Shown here: one piece after another, positions 1 through 8,793 of the stretch
Numbering within the stretch: the first letter of the stretch is position 1
How the letters are laid out: every line of letters begins with the position of its first letter
NCBI RefSeq assembly: GCF_017873715.1
Contig: NZ_JAGGKM010000005.1
Span: 409,529-473,528, forward strand
Reading direction: 5' to 3'
Source: Cytobacillus luteolus
Lineage (GTDB): Bacteria; Bacillota; Bacilli; Bacillales; Bacillaceae_L
DNA: 64,000 nucleotides
Notes under the pieces: model-generated
What the model saw: the letters and a program-made list of their open reading frames with translations, nothing else
What the model was told of the DNA's origin: nothing
The model's database searches: none
Program-made: the position numbers and the translations under genes

Positions 1-80
1 TGACTGCCGAATACAAACTGGATTAATAGAAACTAAAGTTTTTCGGACCGGTTAGTTTTATTAGGAGAAAGATTAATAAA

Positions 81-125
81 GCCTGTATCTATGATTACTT
101 TGTAATCTTTGATACAGGCTTTTTC
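81..125 (+). terminator. Rho-independent terminator of an upstream gene
   Basis: The arms gcctgtatc (81-89) and gatacaggc (111-119) pair perfectly over 9 bp and are followed by a run of T. This is a typical intrinsic terminator. It most likely ends a gene to the left of the window, because no coding frame can be supported in bases 1-80. Confidence 0.7.
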
Positions 126-222
126 ATTCGGAAAATATACATATATATTTTTAAAAGTTAGCAGTTTCTTTTATTTTTTTAAAATCATTTAACATATCAG
201 GCAAGTAGACATAATAAAAAAA

Positions 223-250
223 TTGAATAAAATTCCATTACTTGTATATT
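223..250 (+). promoter_or_regulatory. Candidate sigma-A promoter of the transposition operon
   Basis: TTGAAT at 223-228 and TATATT at 245-250 are separated by 16 bp, close to the sigma-A consensus TTGACA/TATAAT. The pair lies about 30 bp before the chosen tniQ start and is the only good promoter-like pair seen ahead of the four-gene run. The assignment rests on sequence pattern only. Confidence 0.45.
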
Positions 251-280
251 TTAACTATTAAATATACAAAAGGAGAATTT

Positions 281-1597
281 ATGGAGAATATTTTAAAGTC
301 ACAATACCCGTCAAGAAGTGTTCTCTTCAATATTGAACCATTAGGTTTGGGAACACCTTATGTTGAATCATTATCAAGTTATATTTCACGCCTAGCAAGA
401 TATCATTGTTTATCCACCGGTACTTTATTCTCGAAGCTAATTGCTATTTATTTAAACAAGTACTATATAACTGAAATTGCCGGAAGAGGAGGAGATGGAT
501 TCTATGATTCGTCAAATGGAGTCAATGGTATAGGAAGTCTTGCAATTGATTTTGTAGAGGTAATAGAGTTTTTAACATCAAGAAACAATATATCCAAGCT
601 AACATTTTTGCCATGGTCAAGCATACTTCCTACAAGAGGGTTAATGGAAACAAAGAAAAAGTGGTGCCCGTTTTGCTATGAAGATTCATTAGCCAATCAA
701 AGCGAAGTATATGATCCACTTATTTGGTCTCTTAAGGAAAGTAAATATTGCTTAAAGCATAAAGTAACCTTGGTTTCTACTTGTAATAGATGCTATAGGA
801 AGATAAATTTCCTCTCAAGAGATTCAAACCCTGGGTTTTGTCATTCGTGTAAAAGCTGGCTGGGAAGCCATACTGAAACTTTCTATAATGAAATAGAACC
901 ACTCGATATGAAAATTGGGAATTCAGAAAGAATTGGTGAAATGTTAGAAATTAGTTCTGGAGTAAGGCCAATAAATATCCGGAGAAGCCAAGTTGGTGAA
1001 GCATTAAATTTTTACCTAAATAGCTGTTTTAAAGGTGACCTGAAAGCTTTTGCTCATGTTCTTGAAACTCCGATAACTACATTTCGATATTGGCAAAAGG
1101 GAATAAACCTGCCTCCTTTAAGGGGTTTACTTAAGATCTGTTTAAACTTAGACATCGGTCTATTAGATTTTATAGAGATGAAACATATTGAGATACATAG
1201 CTATGAAAATAAAGTATTTTCGCAAACGTATACAAAAGAAATCAAGAAGTATGATCACGACAAAGTAAAGGCAATTCTTATGGAGGAGATAACAAATCCT
1301 AAAGGTACATCATTATCCCAACTCGCTAAGGTCATTGGCTGTGACCGTAAGTTATTATATATAAAGTTTCCAAATGAATCCAAACAAATAGTAGACAATA
1401 ATAAAAGCAACTTAATGTACAGAAAAATAGAAAGACGTGTCACCTCTGAGGAAAAGCTTTTAAAAGCTATCAAAAATTTACTAGATAAAGATTTATATCC
1501 TAGTAGACGAAGGGTTGAACATGAACTCGATGGGGAAATTTTACTAAAGGAAAGCCATTTTAGGGCAATATGGAATCAAATGATAAAAAATTTGTAG
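281..1597 (+). CDS. tniQ: TniQ/TnsD-family target-selection protein, first copy
   Basis: This is a Tn7-type targeting protein of 438 aa. The N-terminal TniQ block (about residues 15-45, with SSYISRLAR) leads to a zinc-binding region with paired ligands at C129/C132, C157/H160, C168/C171 and C187/C190. An HTH-like C-terminal half follows. In this family TniQ/TnsD proteins bind the target DNA or a guide complex and recruit TnsC. The start at 281 is set by AAGGAG eight bases upstream; a longer TTG frame from 242 lacks a ribosome site. It is the first gene of an operon with tnsAB, tnsC and a second tniQ. The second copy (5589-6956) aligns with it along most of its length, including the four ligand pairs and a YWQ motif, so the two are paralogues. 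The target is unknown. Confidence 0.85.
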   Translation: MENILKSQYPSRSVLFNIEPLGLGTPYVESLSSYISRLARYHCLSTGTLFSKLIAIYLNKYYITEIAGRGGDGFYDSSNGVNGIGSLAIDFVEVIEFLTSRNNISKLTFLPWSSILPTRGLMETKKKWCPFCYEDSLANQSEVYDPLIWSLKESKYCLKHKVTLVSTCNRCYRKINFLSRDSNPGFCHSCKSWLGSHTETFYNEIEPLDMKIGNSERIGEMLEISSGVRPINIRRSQVGEALNFYLNSCFKGDLKAFAHVLETPITTFRYWQKGINLPPLRGLLKICLNLDIGLLDFIEMKHIEIHSYENKVFSQTYTKEIKKYDHDKVKAILMEEITNPKGTSLSQLAKVIGCDRKLLYIKFPNESKQIVDNNKSNLMYRKIERRVTSEEKLLKAIKNLLDKDLYPSRRRVEHELDGEILLKESHFRAIWNQMIKNL

Positions 1598-1671
1598 GAA
1601 AAGAAGGATTTAATTTATTAATTGTCGAAAAATTCAGATATATAGTAATAGTGCCAAGGATGGTGTGATTT

Positions 1672-4410
1672 ATGAATAATATAAAACTTGAAAAATGGTT
1701 ACAGGATAAAGGGATTCCTAATGACGGTATGAAACAAATTCAAAATGTAAGACGATCTGAACCATCAAGAAAAGTGAAGAGCAATGGTAAAAATGTTCCA
1801 GGCTTTTATCCCAGTAAAAAAATGGGTCTTACTATACAATTTGAGAGTCATAAGTTAGAGCTTGCTGGAATTTACGAGAAAGAACACGATCCAAACGTGA
1901 TTGAATACTATGACCAACCCCCTTCATTTACAATTAGATATCAAGATAAAGAAGGGAAAAATAGAGGGCATAGATATACCCCAGATTTTTTTGTTATTGA
2001 GGAAGATTGGATTGGATGGGAAGAATGGAAGACTGAGCAAGAATTAATTGTTTTATCTCAAAAAAATCCGAATAGGTATTCAATAGATGAAAGTGGAAAT
2101 TGGAGATGTCCACCTGCGGAAAAACACGCAAATGAATGTGGACTATCCTTTAGAATTCGTTCTTCTAAGGATATTGATTGGACATATCAACGAAACATAA
2201 GGTTTTTAGAAGATTACTTATTAGAGCAGACCCCAAACATTTGTGATGAAACCTCAAGTATTATAAAGAAGATAATTGGAGATAAGCCTTCCATCTCACT
2301 TGATGAACTTCTTTCAAATCAAAGCACATTTGATGCGGATGATATTTATACAATGATGGTTTTAGATGAGATTTATGCTGATATAACTAGATATTTAATA
2401 ATTGACTTTGATAAATTTCCTCTATTTCTTAATAAGGAAGCGTTTATTGCCTATCAAAATATGAAAAGTGCATCAAACACTCTTCCTTTTAAGCCTATTA
2501 CCCTTGATATTTCAGTTGGTAATAAGATTCAATGGGATTCTAAGATATGGAGAATTATTAATATAGGAGAAAGTGTAATCACCCTGCTTAGTCAATTTGA
2601 TGAACCATCTGAGATTCCAATGGTTGTATTTGAGGACTTAATAATAAAAGGTTCAATATCCGAGATTCAGTTCAATAATGAGCTGGAAACAGAAGAGGAA
2701 ATTACAGTGCTAAATATGATTAGGCAAGCTGGTGAAAAAGATTTAGAGGATGCAAATAAAAAATACTTTATTGTAAAAGGGCTATTAGAAGGAAGAAGTT
2801 TATCTGAATATGATATACCAGATAGAACGCTAAGGGATTGGATGAAAAAGTATAAGGATGCAGAAAAGGTTTATGGAAATGGTTATGTCGGTTTACTCCC
2901 ATTGAGGCATCGTCAAGGAAATAGAACACGTAGATTACCCTTAGATGTATTAGAATTAATGGATGAATATATCGAAAATGATTTTGAAACAATCATACAA
3001 AAGAACAGTCAAACCGTATTCAATGCCTTTAGAGAAAAGTGTATAGCTAAGGGGTATTCTCCTCCAAGTTTTAAGACATTCTGCAGACGAATTAAAGACC
3101 GACCTATAAACTTACAGATAAAGAAAAGAAAGGGAACAAAGGCTGCTTATAATACAGAGCAAGTGTATTATGAATTATCCCTGACTACTCCTAGACATGG
3201 TGATAGACCATTTGAAATATGTCATATTGATCATACCGAGTTAGATATAGAGTTAATTTGTTCCGAAACTGGTGGAAGTCTTGGGAGACCTTGGATTACC
3301 TTCTTAGTAGATGCATTTTCAAGAAGGATTCTTGCCTTCTATTTAACCTTTGATGAACCGAGTTATAGATCATGTATGATGGTTTTACGTGAATGTGTTA
3401 GAAGATATTCTAGAATGCCCTCTATGATAGTGGTAGATGGAGGGAAGGAATTCCACAGTGTATATTTTGATACACTAATCGCAAGGTATAAAGGTAAGAA
3501 AATAGTTCGTCCAGGAGCGAAACCAAAGTTTGGTTCGGTTTGTGAAAGACTATTTGGAACTACAAACGAAATGTTGATCCATAATTTAATGGGAAACACC
3601 CAGATTATGAAAAATGTTAGGCAGATTACTAAAGAGGTGAATCCCAAGAAACATTCGGTATGGAACCTCGAAGAGTTATATCTTATTTTTATTAAATGGT
3701 GTTATGAGGTATATGACACAACTCCGCATAGTTCACTTGGAGAAAGTCCAAGAGAATTATATGTCAGGAGAATTGCAAAAACTGGTTCGAGGAAAAATAC
3801 TTATATTAAATACGATGAAACCTTCAAAATGTTAACCTTGCCAACTACTAAAAAGGGAACTGCTAAAGTTGTTGTTGGTCAAGGTGTGAAGATAAATTAT
3901 TTTTATTACTGGGCTGAAGTCTTCCTACATCCTGATGTAGAGGGAGAGAATATTCCTATAAGATATGATCCATATAATATTGGGATTGCTTATGCGTATG
4001 TTAATAATTACTGGGTGATGCTAAATTCCGAGAATTTTAGTACTTTAGCTAACAGAACAGAGAAAGAATTAAAAATTGCTACTGCTGAACTTAGAAAAAG
4101 GAAAAGACAATTCGGTCAAAAAAAGCAAATTTCAAGCAGCCAAATTGTTAAATTCCTTCAAAGTGCTGAGGAATTTGAACAAATGCAATTACAAAAATTG
4201 AAAGATAAAGCAGTACAGAGAACATTTAGGGTTATCGAGGGAGGAAATCAAAAACAAGATGATATTGTTATGAAAAAAAATAATACAAAAGAAGAAAAAC
4301 AGGAAACAGCAAGCTCAAACAGAGGAAAAAATGAGGTGATAACCCAATTATCTGATGTTGTAAAATTGATGAAAGAACAGAATTCATTCCAAATATATAA
4401 GGAGCTTTAA
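1672..4410 (+). CDS. tnsAB: TnsA-TnsB fusion transposase
   Basis: This 912-aa protein joins two Tn7 transposase subunits. Residues about 45-130 are a TnsA-type PD-(D/E)xK nuclease with candidate catalytic residues E63, D105 (TPDFF) and E118-W-K120. In Tn7 this activity cuts the non-transferred strands and so permits cut-and-paste movement. The rest is a TnsB/Mu-type integrase: HTH regions about 340-480, then an RNase H-fold core with D519 (HIDH), D588 (VVDGG) and E624 (CERLFG). The last pair is separated by 35 residues as in DDE(35) enzymes. A beta-barrel and a basic, Lys/Glu-rich tail that probably contacts TnsC follow. Tn7 itself encodes TnsA and TnsB separately; fusions are known in some Tn7-like and CRISPR-associated elements. 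All catalytic positions look intact. tnsC starts 2 bases downstream. Confidence 0.9.
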   Translation: MNNIKLEKWLQDKGIPNDGMKQIQNVRRSEPSRKVKSNGKNVPGFYPSKKMGLTIQFESHKLELAGIYEKEHDPNVIEYYDQPPSFTIRYQDKEGKNRGHRYTPDFFVIEEDWIGWEEWKTEQELIVLSQKNPNRYSIDESGNWRCPPAEKHANECGLSFRIRSSKDIDWTYQRNIRFLEDYLLEQTPNICDETSSIIKKIIGDKPSISLDELLSNQSTFDADDIYTMMVLDEIYADITRYLIIDFDKFPLFLNKEAFIAYQNMKSASNTLPFKPITLDISVGNKIQWDSKIWRIINIGESVITLLSQFDEPSEIPMVVFEDLIIKGSISEIQFNNELETEEEITVLNMIRQAGEKDLEDANKKYFIVKGLLEGRSLSEYDIPDRTLRDWMKKYKDAEKVYGNGYVGLLPLRHRQGNRTRRLPLDVLELMDEYIENDFETIIQKNSQTVFNAFREKCIAKGYSPPSFKTFCRRIKDRPINLQIKKRKGTKAAYNTEQVYYELSLTTPRHGDRPFEICHIDHTELDIELICSETGGSLGRPWITFLVDAFSRRILAFYLTFDEPSYRSCMMVLRECVRRYSRMPSMIVVDGGKEFHSVYFDTLIARYKGKKIVRPGAKPKFGSVCERLFGTTNEMLIHNLMGNTQIMKNVRQITKEVNPKKHSVWNLEELYLIFIKWCYEVYDTTPHSSLGESPRELYVRRIAKTGSRKNTYIKYDETFKMLTLPTTKKGTAKVVVGQGVKINYFYYWAEVFLHPDVEGENIPIRYDPYNIGIAYAYVNNYWVMLNSENFSTLANRTEKELKIATAELRKRKRQFGQKKQISSSQIVKFLQSAEEFEQMQLQKLKDKAVQRTFRVIEGGNQKQDDIVMKKNNTKEEKQETASSNRGKNEVITQLSDVVKLMKEQNSFQIYKEL

Positions 4411-4412
4411 TA

Positions 4413-5570
4413 ATGATGGAAAGGTTATTTCCGGAAGAGTTGTTAAACAGTACTCCAGCCGAAAAATCAAACTATTTTAAAATGCTAACTGTATCGCATC
4501 CTGCTTTCGAAGAAGCATATAACGATTTACTCGACCGAATTTATAGAGGAACTGAAAATTCTATTATCTTAGTCTATGGACCAACCGGTGCAGGGAAGTC
4601 AACATTAATTAAAAAGGTTAAGGAAAAGATCATTAAAGACAACTTATCCGTATTAGACAAGGATAAAGGATTGATACCATATTTGGCCGTAGAATCAGTG
4701 CCTCCAGACTCAGGAAGTTTTGATTGGAAAGATTTTTATTATCGTGCCCTTATAGAAGCAAATGAGCAATTAATTGATTATAAAATTCTACTAGAAAATA
4801 AGAATATGGATAAGAAGGTTAAGGATGAAAACAGGTCGGCTCTAAGAAGATCATTAGAGAATGTACTAATTTATAGGAAACCTAAAGCATTTATTATAGA
4901 TGAGGCTCAGCATATAACCATGACTATAAGTGGAAGGAATCTTAGGAACCAAGTTAACATATTAAAGTCACTGGGGAATATCACTAAGGTTCCAATCATT
5001 TTGACAGGAACTTATGATTTACTAGCATATCGTGATTTAAACGGTCAAACGATAAGAAGAGGTACGGATATAGAGCTTAGAAGGTACCAAGCTAATAACC
5101 AAAGTGACATCGAATCATTTATTAATGTTCTTTTAGCTTTTCAGAAGCACTTACCATTAGAATTAGAACCAAATTTAATTGATTATTGGGATTACTTTTA
5201 CAGTAGGACAATAGGTTGTGTTGGTATTCTCAAAGATTGGTTGTACCTTACTCTTCAGTCTAGTTTAAGAGCTAACCCATTAACAAAAACCCTTGAATTA
5301 ACGGACTTCAAGAGATATGAACTATCTTCGGAAAGGTGTATGAAACTGCTCACTGAAGCATCTTATGGTGAAAGTAAACTTAAAGTCAGTGATGCCGCAG
5401 ATTTGGAGTTATATCAAAAACTGGGTCTAGTCCAAATTGAACAAGAGAATGAAGTGACCGTTGATGAAAATGTTAAAAAAAGAAATAAAAGTAATAAAAA
5501 GGGTCGACCAGTTGGGCAAAGAAAACCAAAGAGAGATCAAGTAGGTAATACTATGGCAGATGCACAATAA
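4413..5570 (+). CDS. tnsC: TnsC-type AAA+ transposition regulator
   Basis: This 385-aa ATPase has Walker A GPTGAGKS at 56-63 and Walker B AFIIDEAQ with D163/E164. The sensor-like stretch ILTGTYD follows. The family forms ATP-dependent filaments on DNA and connects the TniQ target complex to the TnsAB transposase. The ATG at 4413 has AAGGAG about 8 bases upstream, inside the end of tnsAB, so the two genes are probably translationally coupled. The C-terminal 40 residues are Lys/Arg-rich and probably bind DNA or a partner. It could also be called TniB-like, but its length and its pairing with TnsAB favour TnsC. Confidence 0.87.
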   Translation: MMERLFPEELLNSTPAEKSNYFKMLTVSHPAFEEAYNDLLDRIYRGTENSIILVYGPTGAGKSTLIKKVKEKIIKDNLSVLDKDKGLIPYLAVESVPPDSGSFDWKDFYYRALIEANEQLIDYKILLENKNMDKKVKDENRSALRRSLENVLIYRKPKAFIIDEAQHITMTISGRNLRNQVNILKSLGNITKVPIILTGTYDLLAYRDLNGQTIRRGTDIELRRYQANNQSDIESFINVLLAFQKHLPLELEPNLIDYWDYFYSRTIGCVGILKDWLYLTLQSSLRANPLTKTLELTDFKRYELSSERCMKLLTEASYGESKLKVSDAADLELYQKLGLVQIEQENEVTVDENVKKRNKSNKKGRPVGQRKPKRDQVGNTMADAQ

Positions 5571-5588
5571 GTTTTAAGGGAGGAAGCA

Positions 5589-6956
5589 ATGGAGAGAAAT
5601 TATCAGGGCATTAAGAAAAGAAGTGCTTTTTTTAACATTCCTGCTATAGGTGTCTATACAAAGGATATTGAATGCCTTACAAGTTATATATCTCGCCTTT
5701 GTGAATTGCATAATATTACTGTAGGTGTTTTTGTTGAAAAAGTAATCTTCCCTCAAACTCCAAAACAAAAGTTACTTTCAAAAACAGGTAATCACTTTGG
5801 TAAAAAGTCGGCTGCATTAAATAATTCGCATGCTTCTGCAAAAGAAATAGTCAGGATAATAAAGATATTGACAGGAAATAAAATTGTTAACTTACTAACA
5901 CTAGTAGACTATAATTCGGTATTTTCTAAATTTGAGCTAGATGGGGTAAAAAAATGGTGTCCTCGCTGTCTGGAGGATTGGGAAAAGTCTCGTGAACCTC
6001 TGTATTCGAAGTTATTATGGTGTTTTAAGGAAGTTAAGGTTTGTATAGAACATAGGTGTATGTTACTCTCAAGTTGTTTTAAATGCGATACTCTTCAATT
6101 ACCTATTCATGCAAAAGGGCGAGAAGGATATTGTCAAAAGTGCCAAGTATTTCTGGGAGAAGGAGCGGCAAACTCTCTTACTAAAGAAGATGATTGTTTT
6201 CTATGGAATGAATGGCTTGTAAAGAACATTGGTGAACTAATATCTTTAGACACTATGGAAAGAAAAGTCATTAAAAACAACAAAGACTCAATTCATACAT
6301 TTCTTAATGAAATAAAGGAAAGAACTGGATTAACTAAAAATTTAATTGCCAAGGAGGGGAAATTTGACCCAGGGAATTTTTGTTACTGGCAAAGAGGTGA
6401 AACCAAACCTAGTTTATTAAGTCTTTCAAGGTTGTGTTATATGACTAACACATCTCTCTTGGATTATTTTACAGAACAATACCTATTGAAACCACCATTG
6501 AAGAGATTACCAAAGTACTTAGAATCCCCCAAAAACGTAAATAAGAGTAAATATAAGGATGAAGAGTTGAAAAAAATTCTTAAAATTATAATCGCGGAGA
6601 ATGTTTCTGAACCACCCTCACTATCACAAGTGGCAAGGTCATTGGGTTATAAAAAACCTGAAACTATTAAACTTAGGTTCCCTCAAGAGTGCGATATAAT
6701 AATAGATAGATACCAGTCACATAGGGCTAAAGCGACTAAAGAAAAGAGAATAAACATAAAAAATGATATACGGAGAACTATATTGGAACTAATTGATCAG
6801 AATATATATCCATCATATACAAGTGTTGGTGAATCACTAAAAAATCCATCTCTATTTAGGAATAATATCTACAAAGAAATGGTTAAGGAAATTTTTAATG
6901 AGCTAAATATCATTCCAAGACCAAGATATTATGGTGGATCTAGGAGCATGAATTAA
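5589..6956 (+). CDS. tniQ: TniQ/TnsD-family target-selection protein, second copy
   Basis: A second TniQ of 455 aa closes the operon. It has the TSYISRL block near residues 31-37, zinc-ligand pairs C124/C127, C152/H155, C163/C166 and C182/C185, and a C-terminal half with the same order of HTH-like segments as the first copy. The start follows GGGAGG by a few bases and lies 18 bases after tnsC. Tn7-like elements often carry one TniQ-type protein per target route (for example a site-specific TnsD plus another). Two diverged copies beside one TnsABC core therefore suggest two target specificities. That is inference, and no target site was identified here. Confidence 0.85.
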   Translation: MERNYQGIKKRSAFFNIPAIGVYTKDIECLTSYISRLCELHNITVGVFVEKVIFPQTPKQKLLSKTGNHFGKKSAALNNSHASAKEIVRIIKILTGNKIVNLLTLVDYNSVFSKFELDGVKKWCPRCLEDWEKSREPLYSKLLWCFKEVKVCIEHRCMLLSSCFKCDTLQLPIHAKGREGYCQKCQVFLGEGAANSLTKEDDCFLWNEWLVKNIGELISLDTMERKVIKNNKDSIHTFLNEIKERTGLTKNLIAKEGKFDPGNFCYWQRGETKPSLLSLSRLCYMTNTSLLDYFTEQYLLKPPLKRLPKYLESPKNVNKSKYKDEELKKILKIIIAENVSEPPSLSQVARSLGYKKPETIKLRFPQECDIIIDRYQSHRAKATKEKRINIKNDIRRTILELIDQNIYPSYTSVGESLKNPSLFRNNIYKEMVKEIFNELNIIPRPRYYGGSRSMN

Positions 6957-6974
6957 TCTTAATAAAGTTTAAAT

Positions 6975-7019
6975 GAATAATAAGTATGGAATCCAATCGA
7001 GAGGACATACTTATTATTC
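6975..7019 (+). terminator. Long hairpin after the transposition operon
   Basis: The arms at 6975-6988 and 7006-7019 pair perfectly over 14 bp (gaataataagtatg and its complement) around a 17-base loop. The position, 18 bases after the tniQ2 stop, fits a terminator. The stem is AT-rich and the following T-run is poor (cgttt), so it may be weak. Confidence 0.5.
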
Positions 7020-7070
7020 GTTTAACAACCAAAGTTATGAATTATTTCTGAAGGATGGAATCTTTATGTA

Positions 7071-7146
7071 ACATCTAACTTACCCAAATTACTGCCTAAA
7101 ATAAAATAATGGTTCCATATTATTGCCTAAAGTACAAAGTTAGGTG
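7071..7146. repeat. Paired direct repeats within an inverted repeat; possible transposon end
   Basis: Two 16-bp boxes, attactgcctaaaata (7088-7103) and attattgcctaaagta (7119-7134), agree at 14 positions and are spaced 31 bp apart, about three helical turns. They are framed by catctaactt (7071-7080) and its near complement aagttaggtg (7137-7146). Repeated TnsB boxes are typical of Tn7-family ends. No matching inverted boxes could be found with confidence in bases 1-240, so this is only a candidate end. Confidence 0.35.
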
Positions 7147-7289
7147 AGTTTTTGGAAACGTAGTGTATGTTATTTTGCTAAAAAACAATGAAGTTTAGGA
7201 ATTTATGATACAGGCATCTCTTGCAACATAAGGGTTGGCAATATTATGGGTAATAAAATGGCAAAAATATAGTTCAAGTGACATCTTTT

Positions 7290-7697
7290 TTAGATTTGGA
7301 AAAATTTATCTTCGAAACTTAGTTTTTTTCTTAAACTTTCCACACTATACTTGCCATTACGCGGAGTGACCTTCTCGTAATTATCCAATATCCACAAAGC
7401 TCTATTTCTCTTTTTATCAACTCTAAGATAGACGGATATATTCTTAAGAATGTATAACACCATTTCTTTGTTTTTAATAGTTAAAGTGAAGGAATCCTTA
7501 TGGCGCTCAGGGTTGTAATTTTTCTTACTCGAAATGGCTCCTCCAGTTAAACTCTGAATATAAAGTAATAGCTCACAATCGGTTGATGCAATTGTTATAC
7601 AAGGTCTACGATGTTCACATTTATGTATTCTAGTAAGTGTTATCGTTCCTTCACCGTCAATTATCCCTGCTAAATATGCTGCCTACCAATTCTGCAT
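7290..7697 (-). pseudogene. LAGLIDADG homing endonuclease-like gene with an early amber codon
   Basis: Reading the minus strand from the ATG at 7697 to the TAA at 7290 gives 136 codons in one frame. They start MQNW, then TAG at 7683-7685, then AAYLAGIIDGEGTI, the classic LAGLIDADG-type motif. The rest of the frame is open to the end and retains typical family features (YILKNI, RNRALWIL). The residue expected before AAYLAG in related proteins is usually a glutamine-like codon, so one C-to-T change would explain the stop. With one motif and about 135 aa, this is a small single-motif type, which works as a homodimer. A GAGG site precedes the ATG by about 11 bases. It reads opposite to all its neighbours and sits in an otherwise gene-free gap of about 900 bp between the transposon module and the ABC operon. 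It is probably dead unless the TAG is read through. Confidence 0.75.
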
Positions 7698-7786
7698 CTT
7701 AAACACATCCTCACTATTATCATTAAAAGTGGAACAAATGTTCTTGTATTGATTATACTTCTACTACATGGAAATTTCTATTTCAT

Positions 7787-7819
7787 TTTTTTAATACTTT
7801 TTTAATAATTTCATAATCC
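7787..7819. promoter_or_regulatory. Three 11-bp boxes ahead of the ABC/two-component operon
   Basis: TTTTTTAATAC (7787-7797), TTTTTTAATAA (7798-7808) and TTTCATAATCC (7809-7819) repeat with an exact 11-bp period about 55-85 bp before the first gene. OmpR-type regulators bind direct repeats of about this period. The operon encodes such a regulator, so autoregulation is plausible. The region is AT-rich, so chance cannot be ruled out. Confidence 0.35.
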
Positions 7820-7872
7820 GCTTATAAGACCTCCTGGGCATAATAGCCTTAGATAACAAGGGAGGGATTAGG

Positions 7873-8793
7873 ATGAACAAACAAACTGTGGTCGAGTTGA
7901 TAAATGTTAAAAAACGAATTGGAAAAAGTGAGATTATTAAAGGCATTTCACTTAAGGTGTATCCAGGAGAAGTATTTGGTTTTTTAGGGTCAAATGGCGC
8001 TGGTAAAACAACAACGATTAGAATGATGGTCGGTTTAATGGATATAACAGAGGGAGAGATTTTGATAAATGATTTAAGTATCAAGAGCAACTTCGAAAAA
8101 GCGATAGCTCATGTAGGAGGAATCATTGAAAATCCTGAAATGTATAAATTTATGTCTGGATACGATAATCTTGTTCATTACGCTAGAATGGCACCGACTA
8201 GGATATCACAAGAACGAATGAATGAAATTGTAAACCTAGTGGGACTGGAAAAAAGCATTATGAAGAAAGTTGGAAGCTACTCATTGGGGATGCGTCAAAG
8301 ATTAGGGCTAGCTCAAGCTCTTCTCCATTCGCCTAAACTTTTAATTTTGGATGAGCCTACTAATGGACTAGATCCAGCGGGTATAAGAGAGATTCGAAAT
8401 TACATCAGACGCATTGCTCATGAGGAAAACATAGCTGTGTTTGTCTCAAGTCACCTTTTATCAGAAATGCAATTGATGTGTGACCGCATCGGAATTATAC
8501 AGCATGGAAAGTTAATTAGTGTTGAAACTGTTGGGGATTTCGTAGGTTCTTCGGTAAAGGAGAACACAAGTTTTTACGTAAAAGAAGTGAAAAAGGCAGC
8601 GGAAATCATTAAGTCAAACTTTGAAAAATTGGATGTGAAAAAAGGACAAGACTTTGTTAGCTTAACGGTCGAAAAGGATCAAATAGCAGATATAAATGAG
8701 GTATTGGTAAAAAACAATATCAAGGTCTATGGAATCACATCGACCCAAACAACCTTAGAGGAAAAGTTCTTAGAAATAACGGAGGGGAAATAG
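7873..8793 (+). CDS. ABC transporter ATP-binding protein, BcrA-type
   Basis: This 306-aa ATPase has Walker A GSNGAGKT at about 39-46, signature SLGMRQR, and Walker B LLILDEPTNGLDPAG. A roughly 80-residue C-terminal extension is typical of the BcrA/DrrA subfamily of drug and bacteriocin exporters. It energises the permease encoded by the next gene, whose ATG directly follows its stop codon. A GGGAGG ribosome site precedes the start. The linked response regulator and histidine kinase suggest induction by a cell-envelope antibiotic such as bacitracin or a lantibiotic, but the substrate cannot be read from sequence. Confidence 0.88.
   Translation: MNKQTVVELINVKKRIGKSEIIKGISLKVYPGEVFGFLGSNGAGKTTTIRMMVGLMDITEGEILINDLSIKSNFEKAIAHVGGIIENPEMYKFMSGYDNLVHYARMAPTRISQERMNEIVNLVGLEKSIMKKVGSYSLGMRQRLGLAQALLHSPKLLILDEPTNGLDPAGIREIRNYIRRIAHEENIAVFVSSHLLSEMQLMCDRIGIIQHGKLISVETVGDFVGSSVKENTSFYVKEVKKAAEIIKSNFEKLDVKKGQDFVSLTVEKDQIADINEVLVKNNIKVYGITSTQTTLEEKFLEITEGK

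Noticed and set aside
1..20. Box resembling the repeats at 7088-7134 (actgccgaatacaaa)
   Set aside because: Similarity is partial, needs a gap, and orientation is wrong for a terminal inverted repeat; not listed as a transposon end.
191..215. Inverted match to the 7088-7134 boxes (caggcaagta) near the tniQ1 promoter
   Set aside because: Only about five consecutive bases match in an AT-rich region; could be chance.
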